This document shows, piece after piece, positions 32,737 to 41,155 of a stretch of DNA of 41,273 bases. Position numbers and translations under genes: made by a program. A model generated the notes under the pieces. The model had not been told where the DNA came from and ran no database searches. It saw only the letters and a program-made list of their open reading frames with translations. This DNA is from Chitinophaga pinensis (GTDB lineage Bacteria; Bacteroidota; Bacteroidia; UKL13-3). Location: contig CAMDHZ010000025.1 of assembly GCA_945898275.1 (NCBI GenBank), positions 1-41,273 of the forward strand, in the 5' to 3' direction. How positions within the stretch are numbered: position 1 is the stretch's first letter; the number at the start of each line of letters is the position of its first letter.

Positions 32737-34953
32737 ATGAAAAAGTTGAAAAATACAGCCGCATTAAAACGTAAAATTCAGAATTTATTTACCGAAACAG
32801 GTAGAAAAATGTTGAATTACAAACAGATTTCCACACGATTAGACTTGGATAGTTCTGAGATGCGAAATGACATTTTATTGGCCTTAAAGCAACTTGAGGC
32901 TGATGGAATTATAGAAGAAATTGACCCAGGTAGATACATATCGGTTTTTAAGCATCAATTTGTTTTTGGCAAAGTGGATATGACTGCCGCAGGACATGCC
33001 TACGTGAAAAGAGAAGACGCAGAAGAGGATGTTTATATTGGTGCTGATTTTAAAAACACTGCCTTGCACGGCGATTCGGTGAAGGTTTCATTGTTTGCAC
33101 ACCAAGTAAATGGTAGACAAACAGGTGAAATTGTTGAGGTAATTAAACGCGCAAAAACCAACTTTGTGGGAGTTTTGCAAGTACATTATAATTACGCATT
33201 TTTAATTCCAGATGATAAAAAAATGCATAACAACATCTTCATCCCTGCCGACAAACTAAAGCTAGGGAAAAATGGTGAAAAAGCAGTTGCCAGAATCTTA
33301 GAATGGACCCCAGAAAACGAAAACCCAATTGGCGAAGTGGTTGAAGTACTAGGCAAACCGGGCAATCATGAGACTGAAATGAATGCCATCGTTTTGGAGT
33401 ATGGGTTTGAACCTAAGTTCCCAGACGAAGTAGAAAAAGAAGCAAGTAAGATTCCTGAGAAAATTCCTGCCGCAGAAATTAAGCTAAGAAAAGACTTTAG
33501 AAAAACACTCACTTTTACCATAGACCCTGAAGATGCGAAAGACTTTGATGATGCAATTTCATTTGTAAAACTGCCAAATGGCAACTACGAAATTGGAATT
33601 CACATTGCCGATGTTAGTCATTATATTGCTGAAGGCGGCAAGTTGGATGAAGAAGCTTTAAAGCGCGCCACCTCTGTGTATTTGGTTGATAGAACCATTC
33701 CAATGTTGCCCGAAAAACTTTCTAATGGCGTGTGTTCATTAAGACCCAATGAAGATAAACTTACCTTTTCGGTGGTGGTTGAAATGAGCCCGGATGCAGA
33801 AGTTCTTTCTACTTGGTTTGGCAAAACCATCATTCATTCTATCAGACGTTTTAGCTACGAAGAAGCCCAAGAACGTTTAGAATCCAAGCAAGGAGACTTG
33901 TCAGAAGAACTCAATATTCTTAATGAGTTAGCCAAAATACTAAAAGAAAAAAGGTTTAAAAAAGGGGCAATTAGTTTCGAAACCCAAGAAGTGAAGTTTA
34001 GGTTAGATGAAAATTTTAAACCTAAAGAATTGTATGTGAAGATTAGAAAAGACGCGCACAAACTGATTGAAGAATTTATGTTGTTGGCAAACCGAAAAGT
34101 GGCGGAGTATGGCAATAGTTTAGGCAAGGCAGAAAAAAGAAAAACCTTTGTTTACAGGGTTCACGAAGAGCCTAACGAGGACAAACTTAGAATGTTTAAC
34201 ATTTTTGCAGCAAGGTTTGGTTATAAACTTGAAATGCAAAGTCAAAAGTCTATAGCCAACTCCTTTAATGCATTACTTGAAGACTTGGAAGGCAAACCCG
34301 AGCAGAATTTGGTTCAAAGTCAGGCTATCAGAACCATGAGCAAGGCCTATTATGGCACAAAGAAATCTATGCATTATGGATTGGCCTTTGAGCATTACAC
34401 GCATTTTACATCGCCTATTCGCAGGTATCCCGATTTAATGGTACATCGGCTTTTGTTTTCCTATTTGAACCAAGGCAAATCTGCCAACGAGGCGCATTAT
34501 GAAGATATGTGTAAGCAAAGTTCTGCTATGGAAGTAAAGGCTGCAGAAGCTGAACGTGCTTCTGTGAGATATAAGCAAGTAGAATACATCAGTGGGTTTA
34601 TTGGAAAAGAATTTGAAGGAATTGTGTCGGGTGTTACCGATTGGGGCATTTATGTAGAAATTAGTCAGTATAAAGCAGAAGGCATGATTAGACTTACCAA
34701 TATGCAAGATGATTACTACGATTATGACTCAGACAATCAATGGATCATTGGCCGCAGAACCAGAAAGAAATATCAATTGGGTGACCCTATCAAAGTAATT
34801 GTTGCAGCAGCAGATATTTTTAAACGCACCATCGACTTAAGCATTTCGGACGAAGTAGTATTGAGAGTTGGCTTAAGGAAAAACAAAGTAATTGAAAAAC
34901 CAAAATCAAAGGCAAAGACAACCAGAAGCAGTGGTAAAAAAAGACGGCGGTAA
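32737..34953 (+). CDS. rnr: Ribonuclease R (RNB family exoribonuclease)
   Basis: A processive 3'-to-5' exoribonuclease that degrades structured RNA. From the ATG at 32737 (MKKLKNT) the protein has 738 residues; an ATG six codons upstream is possible. The order is an N-terminal winged-helix region, cold-shock domains, a catalytic RNB domain with the metal-binding acidic residues Asp263, Asp269, Asp271 and Asp272 in DPEDAKDFDDA, an S1 domain (FEGIVSGVTDWGIYVEI) and a basic tail KSKAKTTRSSGKKRRR. An exact GGTTTGAACC lies at 33404, reading Gly-Phe-Glu-Pro. The polyprenyl synthase start is 39 bp downstream. Confidence 0.95.
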   Translation: MKKLKNTAALKRKIQNLFTETGRKMLNYKQISTRLDLDSSEMRNDILLALKQLEADGIIEEIDPGRYISVFKHQFVFGKVDMTAAGHAYVKREDAEEDVYIGADFKNTALHGDSVKVSLFAHQVNGRQTGEIVEVIKRAKTNFVGVLQVHYNYAFLIPDDKKMHNNIFIPADKLKLGKNGEKAVARILEWTPENENPIGEVVEVLGKPGNHETEMNAIVLEYGFEPKFPDEVEKEASKIPEKIPAAEIKLRKDFRKTLTFTIDPEDAKDFDDAISFVKLPNGNYEIGIHIADVSHYIAEGGKLDEEALKRATSVYLVDRTIPMLPEKLSNGVCSLRPNEDKLTFSVVVEMSPDAEVLSTWFGKTIIHSIRRFSYEEAQERLESKQGDLSEELNILNELAKILKEKRFKKGAISFETQEVKFRLDENFKPKELYVKIRKDAHKLIEEFMLLANRKVAEYGNSLGKAEKRKTFVYRVHEEPNEDKLRMFNIFAARFGYKLEMQSQKSIANSFNALLEDLEGKPEQNLVQSQAIRTMSKAYYGTKKSMHYGLAFEHYTHFTSPIRRYPDLMVHRLLFSYLNQGKSANEAHYEDMCKQSSAMEVKAAEAERASVRYKQVEYISGFIGKEFEGIVSGVTDWGIYVEISQYKAEGMIRLTNMQDDYYDYDSDNQWIIGRRTRKKYQLGDPIKVIVAAADIFKRTIDLSISDEVVLRVGLRKNKVIEKPKSKAKTTRSSGKKRRR

Positions 34954-34958
34954 CATTT

Positions 34959-34968
34959 GGTTCAAACC
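34959..34968 (+). repeat. Dispersed 10-mer GGTTCAAACC between rnr and the prenyl synthase
   Basis: The context TTTGGTTCAAACCAAA gives the longest near-symmetric copy in the window. It lies 5 bp after the rnr stop and 24 bp before the chosen prenyl synthase start. Confidence 0.8.
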
Positions 34969-34992
34969 AAAGCTAAACCTTATGTTTGCCAA

Positions 34993-35958
34993 ATGCATAG
35001 CTATCTTGAATTACTAGAGAAAATAAACCAAAAAATTGCAGCAACCACCTATGGCCAAAAGCCTGCTGAGTTATATGACCCCATAGAATATATGATGAGC
35101 CTAGGAGGCAAACGCCTTAGGCCAGTGCTCACCTTAATGGGGTGCAATTTGTTTAAGGAAGATATTACTGAGGCTTTACCAGCCGCCTTGGCCATTGAAG
35201 TATTTCATAATTTCACATTGGTGCACGACGATATCATGGACAATGCTCCCCTTCGCCGTGGACAAGAAACGGTTTACAAAAAATGGAACATGCCCATTGC
35301 CATTTTAAGTGGTGATATGATGCTTATTAAAGCCATTGATTTTTTAGCAGAAACGCCAAATAGTAGTTTCAGCGCCTTACTTAAACCTTTTAATAAAGCT
35401 GCCGCAGAGGTTTGTGAAGGCCAACAAATAGACATGAACTTTGAAACCACCAAAGTCGTTTCTCATGATGCCTATATTGAAATGATTACCCTAAAAACGG
35501 CGGTATTGTTAGGTGCTTCCTTGCAAATTGGCGCCATCATTGGAAATGCTAGCGAAGCAGATGCACATCATTTATACGAGTTTGGAAAGAACATTGGTAT
35601 TGCCTTTCAAATACAAGATGATATCTTGGATAGTTTTGGTGAAACCGCTCAAGTAGGCAAAATGATTGGTGGTGACATTGCTGCCAATAAAAAGACTTTA
35701 TTACTTATAGAACTTTTAGCAGCTGCGCATAAAGACGACAAGAAAGCATTAGAGAACTTGATGCAAGCAAGCAATGAAGTTAGAATTCCAGGTGTTTTGA
35801 ACCTATACAAAAAATATCAAATCAAGGAATTTGCAGAGGCAGAAAAGCAACAATATTTAACTTTAGCCTTTGAGCACCTTCATGCGGTTTCGGTTCAACC
35901 CGAAAGAAAAATGACCTTAGAAAAAACCGCGAAAGACCTTATGGAAAGAATGAGTTAA
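34993..35958 (+). CDS. Polyprenyl diphosphate synthase
   Basis: A trans-prenyltransferase that lengthens farnesyl or geranylgeranyl diphosphate, in this phylum most often for menaquinone side chains. From the ATG at 34993 it has 321 residues. Motifs: GGKRLRPVL (about 40), the first Asp-rich motif DDIMD (79-83), followed by RRG, and the second DDILD (209-213), with GKMIGGDIAANKKTLL after it. An upstream in-frame TTG at 34957 overlaps the GGTTCAAACC copy and is a poor start. It is likely co-transcribed with rnr. The 3' stop overlaps the convergent recG stop by 4 bp. Confidence 0.93.
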   Translation: MHSYLELLEKINQKIAATTYGQKPAELYDPIEYMMSLGGKRLRPVLTLMGCNLFKEDITEALPAALAIEVFHNFTLVHDDIMDNAPLRRGQETVYKKWNMPIAILSGDMMLIKAIDFLAETPNSSFSALLKPFNKAAAEVCEGQQIDMNFETTKVVSHDAYIEMITLKTAVLLGASLQIGAIIGNASEADAHHLYEFGKNIGIAFQIQDDILDSFGETAQVGKMIGGDIAANKKTLLLIELLAAAHKDDKKALENLMQASNEVRIPGVLNLYKKYQIKEFAEAEKQQYLTLAFEHLHAVSVQPERKMTLEKTAKDLMERMS

Positions 35959-38054
35959 GAAATCCTGCCCCATTTGGCAGTTCTTTGGTAGGCCTCAAAA
36001 TACTGGGAAAGTGCAAGGTGATTTGGGTGCTGCAAATTAGGATCTTGACGCAAAATATCTTGGGCATTTAACCTAGCTAAGGCTACAATGGGTGCGTCTT
36101 TGCTTAAGTCGCCTATTCTTAAATCTAAAATACCACTTTGCACGGTACCTTCTAAATCACCAGGGCCACGTAATTTTAAATCGGCTTCGGCAATTTTAAA
36201 CCCGTCATTGGTTTCAACCATGGTGTTGAGGCGTTGCTTGGCATCATTGCTTAACTTAACATCTGCCATGAGCACACAAAAAGATTGATCACCACCACGC
36301 CCTACCCTACCGCGCAACTGGTGCAATTGCGAAAGGCCAAACTTTTGCGCACTTTCGATAATCATTACTGTGGCATTGGGCACATTTACGCCAACCTCAA
36401 TTACGGTGGTGGCCACCATGATTTGCGCTTGTCCTTTCATAAAGCGTGTCATTTCTCTGGTTTTTTCATCTGCCTTCATTTTGCCATGTAAAATGCAAAC
36501 TTGGTATTCGGGCTCAGGAAAATCTCGGCACATCTGCTCATAACCATCCACCAAGTTTTTATAATCGAGTTTCTCAGATTCTGCAATTAAAGGATACACA
36601 ATATAAATCTGACGTCCCTTTTTTATCTCTTGTTTCATTAAGCCATTCACAGATAGGCGATGGGTATCGTACCTCAGAATAGTTTGAATTGGCTTTCTAC
36701 CCGCAGGCAATTCATCTATCAACGAAGTATCCAAATCGCCGTATAAAGTCATGGCCAGCGTTCTTGGAATGGGTGTAGCTGTCATTACTAACACATGCGG
36801 AGGCTTCACATTTTTCTTCCAAAGGCGCGCACGCTGCTCCACGCCAAAACGATGTTGCTCATCGATGATGGCTAAACCTAAGTTTTTAAATTGAACCACT
36901 TCTTCTATTAAAGCATGTGTGCCAATCAGAATATGGATTTCGCCTTCTAATAATTCTTTAAGAATCACCTTCCTTTCTTTGGTAAGGGTTGAACCTCTTA
37001 ATAAGCGCACCTTTACGGGCATATCGCGCAACATGCCCACAATGGTTTCGTAGTGTTGCCCAGCCAAAATTTCTGTTGGTGCCATCATGCAGCTTTGGTA
37101 GCCATTGTCAATGGCCATGAGCATGGTCATGAGTGCTACCACGGTTTTGCCGCTGCCTACATCGCCTTGAACCAAACGATTCATCTGTATACCTGTTTTT
37201 ACATCGTGTCTAATTTCTTTAAGTACCCGCTTTTGTGCGTTGGTTAACTCAAAAGGTAAGTTATATTTAAAGAAGGTATTGAAATATTCCCCAATGGTTT
37301 TTAATTCTATACCATTGTGCAATTGCTCCCGCCTGACTTTAAATCGAAGTAACTTAAGTTGTATAAAAAAGAATTCCTCAAATTTTAGCCTAAAGGTTGC
37401 TGCTGCAAGCGATTTATCATCTTTAGGAAAATGAATTTGTAACAGTGCCCAATGTCTTTGTACCAATTTGTTTTGAACCAAAATTGGCTCTGGTAAGTTT
37501 TCGGGAATCTCGAGCTTTGGGTCGGCCAAAAGTAAATTCATCATTTTCATGATAGCACGCGAATCAAGTCCTCTTGCCTTCATTTTTTCGGTGACATTAT
37601 ACATGGGCATAATGTGCAAATACTTTTTTACAGCAGCTTCATCCGCATCATCCAAGGTAGGATGGGCGATATTAATGGTACCAGAAAAGGCAGCAGGTTT
37701 TCCAAAAGCCAAATAAATCTTACCCGGAAGAACGCTTTCTCTCACCCATTTAATGCCTTGAAACCAAACCAATTCCATCACACCTGTTTCGTCGCGTAAA
37801 TCGGCTACCAGACGTTGAGCCCTGTTTTTGCCAATTAGGCGAAGATTGCTCACAATTCCCTTAACCTGTACATACGGCATTTCTGCCCTAAGTTCGTTTA
37901 CCTTGTAAATCTTGCTTCTATCCACATGCCGATAGGGCAAATGAAAGAGTAAATCGTTGAAGGTAAAAATTTGCAATTCTTTTTTCAACAGTTCTGCTCT
38001 AGCAGGACCAACGCCTTTTAAATATTCTATGGATGTTTGCAGGTATGAACTCAC
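35955..38054 (-). CDS. recG: ATP-dependent DNA helicase RecG
   Basis: RecG remodels stalled replication forks and branched DNA. The 699 residues match. The order is an N-terminal wedge/OB domain (about 1-235, starting LKGVGPARAELLKKELQI), helicase domain 1 with Walker A GDVGSGKT (about 300) and IIDEQHRFG (about 400), then domain 2 with ATTVIEVGVNVPNATVMIIE, QLRGRVGRG and the TRG-like C-terminal region. It forms part of the recombination set in the window with ruvB and recX, though not one operon. It is convergent with polyprenyl synthase. Confidence 0.96.
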   Translation of the reverse strand: MSSYLQTSIEYLKGVGPARAELLKKELQIFTFNDLLFHLPYRHVDRSKIYKVNELRAEMPYVQVKGIVSNLRLIGKNRAQRLVADLRDETGVMELVWFQGIKWVRESVLPGKIYLAFGKPAAFSGTINIAHPTLDDADEAAVKKYLHIMPMYNVTEKMKARGLDSRAIMKMMNLLLADPKLEIPENLPEPILVQNKLVQRHWALLQIHFPKDDKSLAAATFRLKFEEFFFIQLKLLRFKVRREQLHNGIELKTIGEYFNTFFKYNLPFELTNAQKRVLKEIRHDVKTGIQMNRLVQGDVGSGKTVVALMTMLMAIDNGYQSCMMAPTEILAGQHYETIVGMLRDMPVKVRLLRGSTLTKERKVILKELLEGEIHILIGTHALIEEVVQFKNLGLAIIDEQHRFGVEQRARLWKKNVKPPHVLVMTATPIPRTLAMTLYGDLDTSLIDELPAGRKPIQTILRYDTHRLSVNGLMKQEIKKGRQIYIVYPLIAESEKLDYKNLVDGYEQMCRDFPEPEYQVCILHGKMKADEKTREMTRFMKGQAQIMVATTVIEVGVNVPNATVMIIESAQKFGLSQLHQLRGRVGRGGDQSFCVLMADVKLSNDAKQRLNTMVETNDGFKIAEADLKLRGPGDLEGTVQSGILDLRIGDLSKDAPIVALARLNAQDILRQDPNLQHPNHLALSQYFEAYQRTAKWGRIS

Positions 38055-38090
38055 CGTACAATTTTACCAATAAATCTGTATTTTGCAGCC

Positions 38091-39200
38091 ATGCAAAAAC
38101 TATGGTTATTGGTGTGTTTAATGTGGACAGTTAATCTAAACGCACAAAAGCTCTTTCCGGTGGAGAAAAAAGGCAAGTGGGGTTACATGGACGAAAGCGG
38201 TAATATGGTGATAGACTTTAAGTATGACTTGGCTCAGAAGTTCAATGAAGGCTATGCATCGGTGGCTTTGGGAAATATGCCTTGCCTGATAGATGTGAAT
38301 GAAAAAAGAATCATAGATACCGGAATTTATCAGTTTATTGGGATGTATTCGGAAGGCTTGGTGTCGGTAATGGACTATAAATTCAGAAGGTTCTACTTAA
38401 ACAATAAAGGTGCAGTAGCATTAACTTTACCCAAAGAAATTTATGATGCACGACCGTTCTACAAAGGATTGGCTAGGGTTGGCAAGAAAATAGACATTGT
38501 TCAAAACAAGTTTGGCTATGATATTAGTAATTTAGGGTACAAGTTTGGCTATATGCGCAAGGATGGCAGCATGGCTACAGGCTTTGATTTTGACGATTGT
38601 GATGACTTTGAAGAGGGTGTTTCGCGTTTTATGCAAGGCACAAAATTTGGCTTAATAGACAGCAGCAGCAAGGTAAGGCTTGAACCAAGTTATCAAATGA
38701 TCAGTGCCTTTAACGAAGACATTGCAGTGGTAAACGCCATGGGAAAATTTGGATATATCAATAAGGATGGCAAAGAACTAATTGCAGCAACTTATGATTA
38801 TGCCATGCCATTTAATGAAGGCTTAGCAGCAGTAGAAATTCAAGGTAAGTTAGGTTTTATCAATACCAGCGGAGAGTTGGTGATTCAACCTTTATATGAC
38901 GATGTACGCCCATTCTCTGCGGGCAGAGCGGGTGTTTTATATATGGGAAAATGGGCCTTTATTGATGCAAAGGGCAACTATATTTACCAACCTTACTTTG
39001 AGGCAGTAGGTTATTTTAACGAAGGTTTGTGCCCAGTAAAAGTAAAAGGCAAATGGGGCGCCATCGACTTACAAGGCAAAATTCTAGTTCCGTTTGAGTT
39101 TGACAATGTAGGCATATTTGAAAATGGCATTGCTGAGGTAATTTATAGAGACCTTAACCTGTATGTAAATAAGCGCGGGGAACTTTTACCTAAGTTATAA
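38091..39200 (+). CDS. Secreted WG-repeat protein
   Basis: A 369-residue exported protein with a signal peptide (1-18, ending LNAQ). It consists of about seven WG-type repeats such as KKGKWGYMDESGNMVI, GKFGYINKDGKELI and KGKWGAIDLQGKILVPFEFD, each about 45 residues and mostly with the Gly-Tyr/Phe-Ile-Asp/Asn pattern. WG repeats form extended surfaces; function is unknown and none of the enzyme families is apparent. The stop overlaps the convergent nfu stop by 6 bp. It is divergent from recG, 36 bp apart. Confidence 0.9.
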   Translation: MQKLWLLVCLMWTVNLNAQKLFPVEKKGKWGYMDESGNMVIDFKYDLAQKFNEGYASVALGNMPCLIDVNEKRIIDTGIYQFIGMYSEGLVSVMDYKFRRFYLNNKGAVALTLPKEIYDARPFYKGLARVGKKIDIVQNKFGYDISNLGYKFGYMRKDGSMATGFDFDDCDDFEEGVSRFMQGTKFGLIDSSSKVRLEPSYQMISAFNEDIAVVNAMGKFGYINKDGKELIAATYDYAMPFNEGLAAVEIQGKLGFINTSGELVIQPLYDDVRPFSAGRAGVLYMGKWAFIDAKGNYIYQPYFEAVGYFNEGLCPVKVKGKWGAIDLQGKILVPFEFDNVGIFENGIAEVIYRDLNLYVNKRGELLPKL

Positions 39201-39767
39201 ACTTTCCGCAACCACTTCTTTCACCTCAGGAACCATTTTGGTTAACATTCCCTCTATGCCACGCTTTAAGGTAACAGTGCTAGAGGGGCAACCACTGCAT
39301 GAGCCTTTGAGTTCTACTGTAACTATACCGGCATCAAAAGATTTAAAGGAAATCATCCCGCCATCTGTTTCTACTGCGGGTTTGATGTAGGTATCTAAGA
39401 CATCCATAATTTGGGCTACAATTAAACTATCGGCACCTTCATATTGGTGTGGGGTAATTCGGTTTAAAACAATGGGTTCGCCAGCTTCTAAATATGCTTT
39501 CAAAAATTCTTTGAGAATTGGAATCAATTCGTGCCACTCCGCACCCGGGACACGGGTGATGGTAACAAAATTATTCATGATAAACACGCCATTTACAAAA
39601 CTAAATTCGAATAGGTTTTTGGCAAGTGGCGAGTCGGATGTCTTTTCTTTTGTAGGATAATCAACGGCATCGTCCATTAAAATCATGCGGTTGCAAACAA
39701 ACTTCATGGTTTCTGGATTTGGGGTTGCCTCGGCATATATGTCTAAAAAAGTGCTGGTATCGGTCAT
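39195..39767 (-). CDS. NifU-like iron-sulfur scaffold/carrier protein
   Basis: An Nfu-type protein that carries or delivers Fe-S clusters. The start at 39767 (MTDTSTFLDI) gives 190 residues: an N-terminal Nfu_N-like domain (about 8-98, TPNPETMKFV) and a C-terminal NifU domain with the cluster-binding pair Cys157 and Cys160 in GSCSGCPSST. A longer open frame upstream overlaps the recX end, but a TATCTTTG -7 element (39785-39792) lies inside it, so a transcript would begin after it. The stop overlaps that of the WG-repeat gene. Confidence 0.9.
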   Translation of the reverse strand: MTDTSTFLDIYAEATPNPETMKFVCNRMILMDDAVDYPTKEKTSDSPLAKNLFEFSFVNGVFIMNNFVTITRVPGAEWHELIPILKEFLKAYLEAGEPIVLNRITPHQYEGADSLIVAQIMDVLDTYIKPAVETDGGMISFKSFDAGIVTVELKGSCSGCPSSTVTLKRGIEGMLTKMVPEVKEVVAESL

Positions 39768-39784
39768 AATGTTATTTTGAGTTA

Positions 39785-39819
39785 CAAAGATAAACAAGCC
39801 TAGCCAATAATTGTTCAAA
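39785..39819 (-). promoter_or_regulatory. Promoter of the nfu-like gene
   Basis: On the minus strand TTTG (39816-39819) is followed after 23 nt by TATCTTTG (39785-39792). The spacer is longer than ideal. Its position, overlapping the recX 3' end, decides the nfu start at 39767. Confidence 0.45.
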
Positions 39820-40309
39820 GCTTTATTTCTGCTAAAAGTTCCCAAATCAAATTGGGTTCAAAACCCCTAGAGAGCGCATATTTATAGGCTTTATTTTTTG
39901 CTTCGGGAGCCTTTAACTTGCCCATACCTGTAAGTTTCTTTTCAAGTACCTCCTTCAAGGTATTGCGGTAATCTGCCTCTTCAATTTCTTTTAAGCCCTT
40001 GTTGATGCAATACTCAGATACATCGCGCATTTTGAGTTCTTGTTTGATGCGCATTTTACCCCACTGTTTTACCCTAAACTTTCCGCCAGCAAAGGCTTGG
40101 GCGAAACGTTCCTCGTTCAAATAGTTTAATTCGATAAGCTTCACCAGTAGCTCATCTGCTTCTAGTCCATAAATACCCCACTCTGCCAACTTCTCTTTAA
40201 GCTCCTTATGGCAACGCTCCTGGTAGGCGCAGAAAGAAGCCGCTTTTATCAAAGCATCTTGATTGCTGTGGTATTTCTTTTTAGATTCCAATGGGGCAAA
40301 AGTAAGCAA
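39815..40309 (-). CDS. recX: RecX-family regulatory protein
   Basis: RecX proteins modulate RecA filaments. This 164-residue protein has the helical three-repeat RecX fold: LIKAASFCAYQERCHKELKEKL, LNYLNEERFAQAFAGGKFRVKQWGKMRIKQEL and a C-terminal repeat ending ALSRGFEPNLIWELL. No in-frame ATG precedes the first helix; the start is a TTG at 40309, or possibly another TTG six codons later. recA is not in the window. Upstream lies the palindrome cluster of 40341-40624. Conserved ERFAQAF and Arg/Lys spacing support the call. Confidence 0.88.
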   Translation of the reverse strand: MLTFAPLESKKKYHSNQDALIKAASFCAYQERCHKELKEKLAEWGIYGLEADELLVKLIELNYLNEERFAQAFAGGKFRVKQWGKMRIKQELKMRDVSEYCINKGLKEIEEADYRNTLKEVLEKKLTGMGKLKAPEAKNKAYKYALSRGFEPNLIWELLAEIKL

Positions 40310-40340
40310 AGCGGACCTATGATAAGAATCAAAAAGCCGC

Positions 40341-40624
40341 CCCCTCGACTTCGCTCGGGGACCACCCTCGGCTTCGCTCGAAGGATTTCGCCATTGAAAT
40401 TTCTGCCCCTCGGCTCCACTCGGGGACCCGGAGCACTATTCCTAAAGATACTTCTCGGCTTCGCTCGAAGGATTTCCCCATTGAGATTTCTGCTGTATTG
40501 AGGAGAATGTAATGTGGGAAGCAGCGGTCCCCGAGCGGGTGGTCCCCGAGCGGATGGTCCCCGAGCGAAGTCGAGGGGCCGAGCACTCTTATGCTACCGC
40601 CGGTCCCCGAGCGAAGCCGAGGGG
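40341..40624. repeat. Cluster of GC-rich imperfect palindromes upstream of GIY-YIG gene
   Basis: Two types alternate on the plus strand. Type A, CCCCTCGACTTCGCTCGGGG then ACC, is at 40341 and, varied, at 40406. Type B, CTTCTCGGCTTCGCTCGAAG, is at 40366 (varied) and 40451. Inverted type A copies beginning GGTCCCCGAGCG follow at 40527, 40541, 40557 and 40602, the first two cut short. Arms differ together (CCCC/GGGG versus CTTC/GAAG), while the core is conserved. The 396-bp region between recX and the nuclease gene holds nothing else but two AT-rich hairpins. Confidence 0.9.
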
Positions 40625-40638
40625 TTATCCCAATTATT

Positions 40639-40699
40639 GGAATTATTTTCCTTAATAATTCCAGCAGACCACTAAAGAAAATAAACAACTATTTTCTTT
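40639..40699. repeat. Two AT-rich hairpins just before the GIY-YIG start
   Basis: GGAATTATT (40639-40647) pairs with AATAATTCC (40654-40662), and AAAGAAAATA (40674-40683) pairs with TATTTTCTTT (40690-40699). The second ends 6 bp before the nuclease ATG and could affect its promoter or translation start. Confidence 0.75.
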
Positions 40700-40705
40700 G
40701 TTTAC

Positions 40706-41032
40706 ATGAAATCATACATGTATATATTAAAATGCGCAAACAATACTTTTTATGTTGGAAGTACAAAATACTTAGAGGAAAGAATTGCTCAACACCGAGA
40801 AGGCCAAGGAAGCAATTATACGCGTAAACATTTGCCCGTTAAACTAGTTTATTATGAAGAATTTGATAGCACTGAACAAGCATTTCTAAGAGAAAAGCAA
40901 GTTCAAAACTGGAGTAAGGCTAAAAAGGAAGCTTTAATAAACGGAGACATCGCCAAACTGAAAAGTTTAGCAGTAAGTAAATCATCGCCATCCATCCCAA
41001 GACCCTCGGCTTCGGAGGAACAGGAATCATAG
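40706..41032 (+). CDS. GIY-YIG domain nuclease with repeat-derived C-terminal tail
   Basis: A small UPF0213/YhbQ-like single-domain GIY-YIG endonuclease of 108 residues. The motif Tyr6-Ile-Leu through Tyr16-Val-Gly18, Arg26, His30 and the metal-binding Glu63 (LREKQVQNW) are in place. The catalytic domain ends near residue 80. The tail (about 85-108, KSSPSIPRPSASEEQES) is Ser/Pro-rich and its DNA includes CCCTCGGCTTCGGAGG (41003-41018), a degenerate unit of the surrounding palindrome family. The gene lies inside the repeat cluster, with copies on both sides. Function in the repeat cluster is inference. Confidence 0.9.
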   Translation: MKSYMYILKCANNTFYVGSTKYLEERIAQHREGQGSNYTRKHLPVKLVYYEEFDSTEQAFLREKQVQNWSKAKKEALINGDIAKLKSLAVSKSSPSIPRPSASEEQES

Positions 41033-41119
41033 AAAGGAGGTCTTCGGCCCTCGCCCCTCGACTTCGCTCGGGGACCGGGCACAACATTTTAAAAGATACT
41101 TCTCGACTCCGCTCGAAGG
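41003..41119. repeat. Palindrome family copies downstream of the GIY-YIG gene
   Basis: A degenerate unit lies within the nuclease 3' end (41003-41018), a full type A copy follows at 41054-41076 and a type B copy at about 41099-41119. Together with the upstream cluster they bracket the gene. Confidence 0.88.
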
Positions 41120-41130
41120 GCCTTAGACAC

Positions 41131-41152
41131 CATCCCAAAAAGTGTGTAAATT
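41131..41152. mobile_element. Probable terminal inverted repeat of an IS256-family element
   Basis: CCATCCCAAAAAGTGTGTAA lies immediately past the stop of the partial transposase, the style of IS256-family ends in Bacteroidota. The exact outer boundary and the target duplication cannot be fixed, because the other end is off the window. Confidence 0.5.
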
Positions 41153-41155
41153 AAT

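Noticed and set aside
39768-39845. Longer N-terminus for the nfu-like gene
   Set aside because: The -7 element at 39785-39792 lies inside it, the extension overlaps the recX end, and family proteins begin near MTDTSTF.
40329-40688. Open frame on the minus strand across the palindrome cluster, and an overlapping plus-strand frame at 40208-40501
   Set aside because: The predicted residues are translated repeats (Arg/Ser/Gly-rich), without any family motif. The region is better explained as noncoding palindromes.
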